This document shows, one piece after another, positions 10,783 to 21,450 of a DNA stretch of 64,000 bases. Position 1 is the first letter of the stretch. The number at the start of each line of letters is the position of its first letter. A program made the translations under genes and the position numbers. This DNA comes from Rhodamnia argentea. Taxonomy: Eukaryota; Streptophyta; Magnoliopsida; Myrtales; Myrtaceae. The stretch covers positions 21,223,311 to 21,287,310 of the forward strand of contig NC_063155.1 in NCBI RefSeq assembly GCF_020921035.1, given 5' to 3'. The notes under the pieces are model-generated. The model was not told the DNA's origin, ran no database searches, and saw nothing but the letters and a program-made list of their open reading frames with translations.

Positions 10783-13700
10783 TTATATCTTCGCTCGTAC
10801 TTTCGCAATCAGCTCACGTCTCAAAATCTTCCCGGAAGCAGACTTGGGGACGCTGTTGACGAAAGTTACCCTCCTCAGTCTTTTGAATGGTGCAACCTGA
10901 GAGATGAGGAGAGAGTTTCAGTCGGAGAAGCGTTCAGAAAGAGGATGCCTCTCCTCTCAGCATAACATTTTTCACGACAACATTATTTCTGTGTGAGCGT
11001 ACATCGTCTTGCAGTTGGTCAATGTAATTACACGACACTGTTCCTACATGAGACTCATGCATGTCAAATTTCCCCACTTCCTTTGACGTCCTAAGTCCCA
11101 CAACAATATGTCTAAAGCATGTCCCATGAGTTGATTGCAGAATTTCAAGTGAACTCGGTGATATATGCCCCCACTTTTCAGAGCAGAGAATAGGGAATTG
11201 AAATCAGAACAATCTTTCAAGTATTGACATTTTCAGTGCTATGGGGAGAATGGAAACTGTCATATCGAGCATTTTTTTACCCCCGAAATTAGTCGCCCTT
11301 TTGCACAATCTGTTACCAAGTTTAGTCATCTGGCTCGACTGTTGAAAGCCTCACATGGATCATCACAACGTTGAAAGTAATATGATCCAACCAAGTCGGC
11401 TAAGCTGCTATTTGAACACGAAATACAGTTTGATAAGCGGGGACTCACCTGATTGGCAATGAATTTCTGGACTTCCTCTTCAGTTAGAGAGCTGGTAGGT
11501 GAGCGAACAACATATGCAATAGGAACTTCACCAGCTTCAGCATCAGGAAATCTACACAGCAGAAATTGATCAGTCTGAAATGATGTCCCAACCATAATAT
11601 ATCTGTGGATCAAATTGAGGCTACAGGAAATGTCACAGGAGTTTCACTTACGGAATGACAACAGCATCTAAAATTTCAGGATGTGAGAGAAGGAGCCCTT
11701 CGAGCTCAGCTGGAGCAATCTAGTGTGAAGGTATAAAATAGTGAAAATTCAGAGTAAATGCCAACACAGAGAAAAAAAAAATGAACATTATCACTACTAA
11801 AACAAATAATGTCGGGAAATAGCAACAAGATGACATGTCTGTGTTAGAACTTAAAAGAAAGTCGAGAATACATTGCCTAGTATAAGTTTTTCTTCCCACC
11901 ATATCTAGATTGCATAAACAATTATCATAGTGATTTAGGATTATAGGAGTCAGAAACTCTGTAATAACGAGGAAAAAAATAAAATAACCTAAACAAGGCA
12001 ACATTTGAAATGATAACTATGAAAAAGAATCATAGAAAGGTGCAATACAAATTGATCTAAGAACATTTCCTGAAAAGCAATGTTTGTACAATCTCCTATT
12101 ATCATAGTCAACAAATGCAGGGTATCAAAAATCTCTGTTTTCCTCGATTTTTCTCCCCACAAAATGAACTAGGAAGGTATATCATACTTCTGAAAAAACA
12201 TCAGGTGCCTACCTGATAACCTTTGTACTTGATGAGCTCTTTGATTCGATCAACAACATAAAGTCGCCCTCCCTCATCAAAATATCCAAGGTCTCCAGTG
12301 TGCACCCAACCCTTGTTATCTATTGTTGATTTAGTTGCTTGTGGATTGTTATAATATCCTGTAAACGAACTGAGATGTCAATTGCAACCTGATTAAATGC
12401 GGAAGCAATAGCAAGTAAATTAACGGGAAAAGTACACTAGAAGTGCCATAACTTTTGTACGGCGGTTCACTTTAAGTGCCATAACTTTTAAAACGTTTAC
12501 TTAAGTGCCATAACTTTTAAAAATCGTTCACTTGAGTACTATGTTGACGTGGTAGCCGGAAAAGTTACTGTAGACGCCGGAAAGTTTACTGTAGCATGTC
12601 GGAAAAGTTACTGTAGACGCCGGAAAGCCGACGTGGCACGCCGGAAAAATTATTGTAGCACTCAAGTGAACGATTTTGCTCCGACGTAACACTTAAGTGA
12701 ACGAATTTTGCAAGTTATGGCGCTTAAGTGAACGTTTTGAAAGTTATGGCACTCAAGTGAACCGCCATACACAAGTTATGACACTTCTAGTGTACTTTTC
12801 CCTAAATTAACTGAAGCCGGACACGAAAGGTACAGCTAAATATATGCAAAGAAAGGCAATCTTAAGCTGCCTCAACTACGTAAAAGTTACGAATTCCGAT
12901 TCCTCCGGGGATTGATACATGCTATATCCAAAGGCCTTTACTCATCCAAAGCCAAAGTTCATCTTGATTGAACCTAGTTGGAATCTCTATGAAAAGACAA
13001 TATGAACTCGATAGAACCCACAGATTGTAATCCATCTCCAAATGTCTGCATTTGAAAATCAGAATGCTCCACCCAAATTGTAGAAAATCCATACCTTTCA
13101 TCATGTTCGGTCCACGAACCCATATTTCCCCTAACTGATTAGGGGGAAGAGGCTTTAGTGTATCCACGCTGACAATTTGAGCTTCAACTCCTGAAACTAG
13201 CTCTCCAGCGGAACCAGTATGCCGAACGCCGAAATTTGGATTCTCCACAGAGACGATCCCACAAGTTTCTGTCATACCATAACCCTGAAAAACAGAGACC
13301 AGAACTTGAGCCGCTGAAATTATTTCCTTGCTGAAACTACTGACCGAATACCGATCAACAGTAAATCTATTGTTCAGGATGCATCTGAAATACCTGCGCC
13401 ACGACGGCCTGAGAGAAATTCTTAGCACAGTCCTCCATCACATCCTTCCCTAAAGGCGCGGCGCCGGAACCAATGTGCTTCAAGGACGAGAGGTCGTACT
13501 TCCTCACCACACTCTGTTTAGCCAAAGCAAGTATAATGGGGGGGACAACCCACAAATGCGTGATCCTGTACTTCCCGACCATCCTTAAGACCGAGTCGAG
13601 TTCGAACCTCCCCATCGACACAAGCGCGTTCCCCTTCTGGAGCTGCGAATAGGTGATCACTGCAAGCCCGAACACGTGGAACATGGGCAGGACACAGAGG

Positions 13701-14407
13701 AACACATAGTGCAACTCCCCCGCCATTTCTTGATCCATGGTCATCATCAGAGATGCTGCTATGAAATTCCCGTGAGTCAAGATCACGCCTTTGCTCGTCC
13801 CCGTCGTGCCGGAGGAGTACAAGAGCGCTGCGACGTCGCTCTGCTTGACATTGACCAGGGGGAAACTGGAAGCGCCATTCCCGAGATTCACCAGATCGTG
13901 GAAGCTGAGGATTCTCGATCTGGACGAAATCTGCGGAGAAGAACTCTGGGAACCCCCCAAGATCACGGCCGGGAGATTGAAGTCCTTGACCTTTTCCCAC
14001 AATCCAGGGACGGTGACGATCAGCTTCGGGTTAGAGTCCTTAACTTGCTTGGACAACTCGATCGACGTGTACAGGGGATTCGCGGTGGTGGCAATGGCGC
14101 CGATGGCAACGACCCCGAAGAAACAGAGAGGGAACTGAATGGAATTGGGGGAGAAGATCAACACGACGTCGTTCTTCTTGAGGCCCAGATTGAGCAGGCC
14201 GTGGGCGACCTTGATCACTGTCGACTCGAACTGCGAGAAGGTCAGGGCCTCGCCCGTGTCGGCGTCGATGAGGGCGGGCTTGCCGGCGTAGGAGGAGGAG
14301 TTGCGGAAGAGGAAGGAGACCATGGAGAGGTCGGGGTTCTTGGGGAGCATGAGAGATGGCCTGAGCGACCTGTAGATGCCGTCGCGGCCATATCCGGATT
14401 TCTCCAT
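10783..14407 (-). CDS. 4CLL7: 4-coumarate:CoA ligase-like acyl-CoA synthetase (4CLL7 type)
   Basis: Six exons: 14407-13394, 13284-13095, 12358-12213, 11719-11652, 11551-11449 and 10896-10783. Every intron has GT...AG ends, and the 1635 nt encode 544 aa. The protein is an ANL adenylating enzyme that activates a carboxylic acid with ATP and joins it to CoA. Visible motifs are the P-loop [10 protein letters not shown] (about 198-207), YGMTE (340-344), GEIWVRGP, the HTGD hinge region, [16 protein letters not shown], and the catalytic lysine K530 in [11 protein letters not shown]. The first residues [17 protein letters not shown] and the length match, from memory, Arabidopsis At4g05160 (4CLL7), a peroxisomal 4CL-like enzyme acting on fatty or jasmonate-precursor acids rather than a true lignin 4CL. 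The C-terminus AKI is a weak variant of a peroxisomal targeting tripeptide. A MITE sits in intron 2. The substrate is not deducible. Confidence 0.93.
12425..12802. mobile_element. Mutator-type MITE in intron 2 of the 4CL-like gene
   Basis: The 378 bp element begins GGGAAAAGTACACTAG and ends with its reverse complement. The two terminal inverted repeats continue with AGTG(C/T)CATAACTT. It is flanked by a perfect 9-bp duplication, TAAATTAAC, at 12416-12424 and 12803-12811. A target duplication of 9 bp with long TIRs fits the Mutator superfamily. The interior repeats AAGTGAAC/GTTCACTT and several CGCCGGAAA...TACTGTAG units, so much of the element can fold on itself. No coding capacity. Confidence 0.85.
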
Positions 14408-15910
14408 GGGACGAATGGAAGGGAGAGCGAGAGACGACTTCGAGGTCTCTGTATGGGAGAAAAATAAAAGAAATCGAAGCCGTCATGATTAGTCTCGAGA
14501 GAGTGAAGAAGGTGGGTTTCCTTTCGGGAAATGCGCATTGAGAGCACGGCTAAGATAACGGTGCGGTCATTTTCAGATATGATCACAGTTCTCATCATCA
14601 CGTTCCTGTTTGGCAACGATTCTCACCCATAAAAAATAATTTGACCGGAATCGTACTTTCAAAGATGATCACGGTTCTCCTCGCTATGGTGGATTCCAGA
14701 TTTCAGATCTAGAACTTATCCAATTAGAACCGATCAGTCCTAATTTGATCATAAGACAATGATTAAGACACGATAAACAGACGTAAGTAATTGTAAGAAT
14801 TTATTTTTTGTTTAGTAAAACAGTGAATATCATGTTGGATATATTTATCCAAAAAGAAATAACAAATGAAGAGAGAACTGTGGGTGACACAGCAAGATAC
14901 TTAACTCATTAGATAAAGCACTACACTGGTCGATACGCACGGCAGCTAGCTCGATGGTGGGTGCCGCCTATCTACGGCAATCACCATGGTGATAGTCGCA
15001 TTTGTTGGGATAATCGCCTTAGATAACAACTGTTAATATAATCTCAAATTGCTTAAATATTTGTATATTTGCAATATATTATAATATATTTAAGTGACAT
15101 GGGATTATACTAACACTCTCCTCACGTGTAAGTCTCTCCCTCACACGTGCTCGACTCGGCTCGACTATTGTGAAATGGACGCGAATCCTATTTTGTATGG
15201 CCAATTGATCTGTAAGGATCTAAATTATTAACCAATGCTACGATACTATATTAGAATCTTTATACAAAAGCTTAAGTCCGGCAAAAGGAAACTGAATGTA
15301 AGTATGGCACGTTATCACCGTGCATTTAATCGATGTGGAATTATATGAACAACCATGAAATAATCATGGGAAATCATATGAAGATTTATATCTCTCGATC
15401 TTGATCTCGACGAGCGCTAGCAACCACTGTTGGCTACTTATTATCAACGACCACCATTTGTGGTGGCCATATGTCAACGAGACGACTGCATCATAATGGC
15501 TGCCTATTAAGGACGACCTAGATGTCAGTGGTCTCATTCATTGTCCAGGCAATGAATTGCAGCTTCAGGATTGATTCTGAAATGGCATAAACAAAACATT
15601 CTAAAAACTCGTGCTTAAAAGAATTAGGGATGATGGAACATTAAGGGGATATATATCCTTTTTTCACCTCAATTTTGTTTCATCCAATTAGATACCTTAA
15701 ATTTTCAAATGGGTAGTCGTACCTAAACAAATAAGAAGATCTCTACAAACGTATATATCACATACATTTGAACAAGAAATTGTTAAATGCGATAATAAGC
15801 ATAGATATAAGAATATTGTCACCAAAAGTAAGAAAAAAAAAACAAATAGGAAATGGAACCGTTTAAGCGAGTCAATCAATTTAATGAAAACGAATGGAAG
15901 ATAAATTTAT
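14408..15910. other. Intergenic spacer upstream of the 4CL-like gene
   Basis: The first roughly 100 bases are the probable promoter and 5' UTR of the ligase on the minus strand. The rest is AT-rich with no recognisable gene. A stretch at 14890-15120 contains locally repeated short words but no clear terminal repeats. Confidence 0.4.
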
Positions 15911-17140
15911 GGGAAAATTTCAAAAAGGGCCCAAAAGTGGTCTCGTTTTCTCAAATAAGGGTCTAGAGTGAACATCGTTTCAAATAAAGGCCTGAAGTGC
16001 TCAAATCATTTCAAATAAGGGCCTAGCTGAAGGACATTTTTGTCTTTTAATCTTCTGGCATTTTCTTTTCTGTTTTTCTTTTTTTCTCCTCCCCTCACCT
16101 CCTGTTCATCATCTCTTATGACTTGAATGCATGGTCGTCTTTCATCTTCCATCTACTGACACACTCAACGGGGAAAAGAGAGAAAGAGAGAAAGAGAGAG
16201 AGAGAGAGAGAGAGGGGGGGGGTGGGTCGTCTGCGGCGGCCTGCGGGGCATCCTCCTTGGCAAAGCCCTCGGCTATCCGGAGCATGCCCTCAAGTCGAAG
16301 TCCAACAACCCGGACGTCAGCATCCCCGGACATTTCGGCGTCGCCGCGGGCACCGGCGTAGTCGGCATCTTTACCGCCATGCTCTTCTCCACAAAGGACC
16401 ACAGCCGCCCGCTTTTCTGGGAAGACGACACATGGAAGTTCCTCGCCGACCACGGCCGGAAGTTCTACCGCTCGCGGCCCGTCTCCGGCTCGGGCGGGTT
16501 CTCGCGGAGGCTTCGGCGGGGGGCTCCGCAGCTCCATGACGTGGCGACGACAGCACTGGAGAAGCTCATGAAGGAGTCCTTCGGCGACGGGGCGGAGAGG
16601 GAGCCGATGTTGAGGAACACGCGGAAGCCGGTTTTGGTGCCGTGCTACGACCTAACGAGCTCGGCACCACTCCTGTTCTCGCGCGCTAACGCGCTAGAGA
16701 CGAACGAGTTCGACTTTCGACTGCGGGAAGTGTGCCAGGCCACATTGGCAGAGCCCGGCGTCCTAGAGCAAGTGCGGATGCGGTCGGTGGACGGGCAGAC
16801 GCGGTGCGTGGCGGTGGGAGGGGCACTGCTAATGAGCAACCCCGGGGGGGCGGCGGTCACGCACGTGCTGCACAACAAGTAGGAGTTCCCGTTCGTGCGA
16901 GGGATGGAGGACCCGTTGAAAAAGACGTGCTGAAGGAGATGATAAACAGGAGGGGAGGGGATGAGAAAAAAATAAAAACAGAAAAGAAAAGGCCAAAAGA
17001 TTAAAAGGAAAAAATGTCTTTCAATTAGGTCCTTATTTGAAACGATTTGAGCACTTCAGGCCTTTATTTGAAACGATGTTCACTCTATGCCCTTATTTGA
17101 GAAAACGAGACCACTTGGGACCATTTTTTAAAATTTTCCC
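15911..17140. mobile_element. Pack-MULE-like TIR transposon with captured host gene fragment
   Basis: The element is 1230 bp. The left end starts GGGAAAATTTCAAAAAGGG, and the right end is its inverted copy with similarity extending about 140 bp inward. Both arms contain several CAAATAAGG(G/A)-type units. A perfect 9-bp target duplication, TAAATTTAT, flanks it at 15902-15910 and 17141-17149. Long TIRs plus a 9-bp duplication identify a Mutator-like element. No transposase is present. The GC-rich interior is a fragment of a patatin-like gene, which makes it a Pack-MULE by definition. A (GA)n tract at about 16180-16213 lies between the left arm and the captured piece. Confidence 0.88.
16229..16917 (+). 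pseudogene. Captured fragment of a group III patatin-like protein gene
   Basis: An open frame from 16229 to 16879 reads like the catalytic half of plant patatin-like phospholipases of the PLP6-9 group. It starts CGGLRGILLGKAL, then KSKSNNPDV, AAGTGVVGIFTAMLFSTKD, the PCYDLTSSAPLLFSRA block, EVCQATLAEPG and SVDGQTRCVAV, ending at HVLHNK. A TAG at 16880-16882 interrupts, but homology continues in frame as EFPFVRGMED. In place of the patatin nucleophile box GXSXG it has GTGVVG, as known for the group III (inactive or divergent) members. N-terminus and C-terminal half are missing. GC content is far above that of the neighbours. An internal ATG at 16379 would give 167 aa if the copy is expressed. 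Confidence 0.85.
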
Positions 17141-17689
17141 TAAATTTATTACGAGTGTATAAATTTTTTATAGTCAAAATATTACTTTGAGATAAAAAAA
17201 AATTGATAAAATTTTTGGGATAATTTCATTGATATATCGATTTGAATTTTTCGTGATATTAATAATAAAAGAAAGAAAAAAGAAAAAGTCAATCAACCAA
17301 TTTTTACTTGAAAAATGATAGACGCAACAAGGACTGTCACATCCATGAAAAATGACAGCACCGTGACACCGTCCGCCTCCCGTTCCCATTTATCGGGGGA
17401 AGTCCGTAGGTACAAGAAAAGATGATTTGAACTGATTCCGTTTGTTGTCGGGGAGGTGCGTGTGCGATTAGCCCGTGGAAATGTCAAAACTTGGTAACGG
17501 AAAAGGACAGACGAACGAGGCCAAAATGTAACCACCGGCCAAAAAGAAGAGGGACATTGGCGGGGACCAATTACGTTTTCCGGCCTCCCGTGTTAGCGTA
17601 CGTAACATGGACAAAGAATCGTTTTGGGGATGGCTGGCTTTGCCGTTCCCGAATAGAAAAAAATTTCAAATAAAAGTATAAAGTCAAGA

Positions 17690-18415
17690 TAATTTTTTCG
17701 AAAGATGACTTAAAATAGTCAAGACAGCCTTGAATAAGATTCTGAAGTGTTCAAATCAATCTCGAATAAAAATCTGACTTGTCGGACGTCCAACACTTAG
17801 TTTTTTCCGACGGTTGAGACATGGCATTTCGGTCCAAAACAAAAAAAAAATGGATGAAGATTAAAAGTGTAAAGTGATAATACCAAAGAAAAGGCACATT
17901 CGTCGTATTTGTCCAAAACATTTGATTTGAACTTGAGTGTCCACATTGCCAGCCTGCCATGTGCTGACCACCCGCAACACCACCTCGGCCACGTTTCGCC
18001 ACCACCTCGCCAAACCTCCTTCATTGCAAGCCAAAGAATAGCCTCCGAGAGTCGAGCGAAGCCCCTCCTCCACCCTCTATCTCTGCAGGTCTGGGCTTGA
18101 GGATGTCGGATTCGACAAAGATCCTAGATTCAATGTCCTCGACCTCAAGATCCCAAATCCAGTGTCCTCCGAGGCCGGTGACACCATTGGCGACCGGCAT
18201 TTAGGAGAGAGATATGGCAGAGAATGGTGACGGCAAATATTCTTTATTTTTTTTTCTTTTAGATTTTCACTTTTCTTTTTAATCTTTAGTCGGATTTTGA
18301 TTTGGACAATACGGCTCTATTCCGGCTACCGGAAAAATCAACTAATTGCCTCCGACGGCAAGTCAGATCCTTATTTGCGACTGACTGATGTAGCTATTTT
18401 GGGCCCCTTTTTTAG
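17690..18415. repeat. Diverged TIR element, probably Mutator-like
   Basis: The left arm (about 17690-17800) contains a stretch reading ATCTGACTTG followed by a TTTTTTCCG word. The right arm (about 18310-18415) carries the same words in inverse order. The arms also share AAATAAG-type units with the neighbouring Pack-MULE. The interior (17900-18220) is moderately GC-rich with no recognisable protein. No target duplication could be picked out, so the ends are approximate. Confidence 0.45.
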
Positions 18416-18780
18416 AAAATGATCATAGTCCTTATTTGGAATTTTTCATGCTGCTCCATACGTCGGGGACAAACAAAAGGAAGTTTGGAAAGGAATCTCC
18501 AGTCCACGGCCCAGACAAGTCGTGGCCGGGTTTTGGACGGAGGTTGCGCCCTGCCTGGGCGCCCGGTTGGCCCAGGAGAGCGTTGGCGGCAACATAGGCA
18601 AGAAAGTTCGCCGCTTTGTCTTCCCCATCTGGGCCCAGAATCGAGGAAAGTCTTTAGGACTCCTCCTGTGTTGGTGGCAAACAAGAAAGGTCATCCCCTT
18701 CCAGCAAAGGCCAGTCACTGCCTGCCACTGCTTCGTTTGACTTCTTGAAGGTGAGCTCTCTCGATCTCCATCCCATTTCC

Positions 18781-18933
18781 ATGGCAGCTACTTCTTCCAT
18801 CGCCACCTTGTCCCGCATTTCCCTTCTCAAACACACCTCGAGACTCGCTTTTTCCGCTCCAATTCCATCTTCTTCCTCCCAGACCCTCGCCACTAGACCA
18901 AAGGTCCTGAATCGCCATTTCCCACGAAACCCT
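18781..18933 (+). CDS. Possible transit-peptide exon of glyoxalase I
   Basis: An ATG at 18781 opens a 51-codon frame starting MAATSSIATLSRISLLKHTS. It is rich in Ser, Thr, Ala and Arg with no acidic residue, as in plastid transit peptides. A GT at 18934 and an AG at 18993-18994 after a T-rich stretch would remove 61 bp and join it in frame to a segment beginning RLNRFRLFS, which runs directly into the ATG at 19022. Without splicing, this frame leaves the glyoxalase frame. The alternative is that the region is plain 5' UTR. The 61-bp intron is near the lower limit for plants. Confidence 0.45.
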
Positions 18934-19021
18934 GTGGTTGTCGCTGCCTCCCCCTCCATCTGTTTCTTGATTTGTCGTGTTCTTCTTTTTGCAGCGATTG
19001 AATCGGTTTCGGTTGTTTTCC

Positions 19022-19860
19022 ATGGCGGGGTCGGAGCCCAAAGAATGTCCCTCCAACAACCCAGGACTCCACGCGAGCCCCGATGAGGCCACCAAGGGTT
19101 ACATCATGCAGCAAACCGTGAGACCCCTCCCCTCTTCACGCTGTCGTACTGTTCTTGATTGCCAATAGTTGGATTTGGTTTGGAGTCATGCTTGAGCTCT
19201 AATTTTGTGGCAGATGTTTCGAATTAAGGACCCTAAAGTCAGCCTCGACTTCTATTCTCGCGTTTTGGGCATGTCGTATGTCTTCCTCGTTCCCCTTGCC
19301 TTCTGTCTTTTTTATCATGGTATTGCCGTTTGACATGTGGTCCGTTCTGGTGTTACGTTCTCTATGTCCACTCATGTGAGACATATGCATGGCTGCGGAG
19401 ATGAAGCCCAGCCCAGTGCTTCCTTGTGATTTGGTGCTTGAACGAAGTATTCGTGTTGGAAAATGGGAATGCAATTTCACCTGATCCTCTGAGCAAACTT
19501 ATTGTCCTTTCTCTTTATCAAGCATGACTTTGTTCTCGGAGGATTCTGGAATTGTCAAACGCAATGATGTCGTCTCATATTTGATATTGTAGGTTACTCA
19601 AGAGGTTCGACTTCCCAGATATGAAGTTCAGTTTGTATTTTATGGGCTATGAGGTATCTAGTTGTTTGCTTTCCATTATCATTTATGCTTCTTGGGGGCA
19701 CCTGAATTCTTCTCAGTGTATGGAGGTTCTAATGCCCTTCATGATTTCTCTGATGTAGGATCCCAAATCAGCTCCCAGTAATGCGGTGGATAGAACCGTT
19801 TGGACTTTTAGTCAGAAGGCTACAATTGAGCTAACACAGTTAATAATTGCCATTTCAATA

Positions 19861-19909
<49 letters not shown>

Positions 19910-21450
19910 GCATGTGAAGCGAGAGTCTGGATGTATACATGAGGCCTCATTATTTCTTCTGTCAAGTAATTTTTTTTATCTGAAAATCACTTGCAGTAAT
20001 TGGGGCACTGAAAACGATCCTGACTTCAAGTACCACAATGGGAATTCAGAACCCCGTGGCTTTGGTACAGTTTTTCTCGAAAATAGAATGTTGAGTTCAA
20101 TATGACTTTTTTTTTTAATACTGCGGATGTGGTTTTGTGAACCCGCCCACTTCGAAGCACATAAAGTTGTATGTTTCTATGCGGGTTAGTTACAGTTTGA
20201 CTGTTTGCTCCACTGGTGAATACGGTCAATTTCCTGTGAACTTAAATTTGTCTATTGTAGTATTCTTGGCCAAGTATGTTGTTGGGTAAATGAGCACTTA
20301 GCTAAGAAGCTCATTGAAACTACATTAGAACCCTTGGCTTAACTTACCTATGAGGAAGGAATTTCCCAGTGAGTCTAAAAATATAAAAGCTTTCCACGAG
20401 TCTTTTCAAGATAGGTAATTTAGGATGTCCAAATATTTCTGATGTGGTCGTTACTTTGGAATTTGCTTCCTGTCAATTTTGGAATGGTATTGGATATGTG
20501 CTGCTTGTGTAACCAATTTATCTGCTGTAGCAATTTTGCATTGGCCATTGTCTCATGCAAAACTTTGAACTTTGAGAAGGATGAAATTGCTAGTTACGTT
20601 CACGCATATGGCATGGTGAGGTGTCTCCAGCCAATGCATTGACTAGTTAGCGGACAATTATAAGATTGGCAAGTTTGCTTTTTGCAAAAATAATTGATTT
20701 CACAGTTCTGTATATCACTGATAATGGTTTTGAGGATCTACTTAGAAAAAATAATTAAAAAGGATGTATCTACCACTGGTGATTAACGCAGTTAACTCTT
20801 CTTTGCCTTGCTTGCAGGACACATCGGCATCACAGTTGATGATACATACAAGGCCTGTGAGAGGTTTGAAACACTGGGAGTCGAGTTTGTGAAGAAGCCA
20901 GATGATGGTATGGTGCCCTGCAAAATCCATGAAAACAATAACAATTTTGTTTCATTCTAATGAAAGTTGGATGCTTGGTAGAATTTAGATTTACGGCATG
21001 TTGAAACAAGATATATATCTGACTAGTCTCTGTGTTTATTTGAGCTCTGATCAGCCACGTTAACAATATTCGAGTATGGTTTGATGCTTCATGTTTGTTG
21101 AGGAAGTCCGGGAGAATGTCTTAACCTTAGAGTCTGAAAGCATGGCGCACATTGCATAGAGTCACATTGAAATGCATTTTAGCTCTCTTTTGTTCCCTAG
21201 TCCCAGGCTTGTGATGCAGCGCCAGTTCCCTTTTCTTGCTTAATAGTCTATATGTGCTTATAATCATGTTTAAAATTGTACAATTTTATTCTCTGTAGTG
21301 TTCTTATGTGCCTTTTTTTCTTGTGGTTTTAAATGTGCAAAATATGATGCAGGGAAAATGAAAGGGATAGCATTCATCAAGGATCCTGATGGCTATTGGA
21401 TTGAAATCTTTGACCTTAAAATTATGGGTACTGTAGGGACAGCTGCCTGA
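19022..21450 (+). CDS. GLYI: Lactoylglutathione lyase (glyoxalase I)
   Basis: Seven exons: 19022-19117, 19214-19275, 19593-19653, 19759-19838, 19997-20064, 20818-20907 and 21353-21450. All introns have GT...AG ends and the 555 nt encode 184 aa. The enzyme converts the hemithioacetal of methylglyoxal and glutathione into S-lactoylglutathione. It is the one-domain, human-type form. All four metal ligands are in place: Q31 (YIMQQT), E97 (ATIELTHN), H124 (GFGHIGI) and E170 (YWIEIFD). The block FYSRVLGM and the ending GTAA are typical. One small oddity is FKYHNGN, where I remember FKGYHNGN in other plants, so one glycine seems to be missing. An upstream exon may add a plastid transit peptide. Exon boundaries rest on homology from memory. 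Confidence 0.94.
19864..19906. repeat. (CT)n microsatellite in intron 4 of glyoxalase I
   Basis: About 21 uninterrupted CT units lie in the intron between exons 4 and 5, shortly after the donor site at 19839. It is likely polymorphic. Confidence 0.95.

Noticed and set aside
13676-14467. A 263-codon plus-strand open frame opposite the 4CL-like gene
   Set aside because: It is the antisense shadow of the GC-rich first exon, with no domain and low-complexity Glu/Arg/Gly composition.
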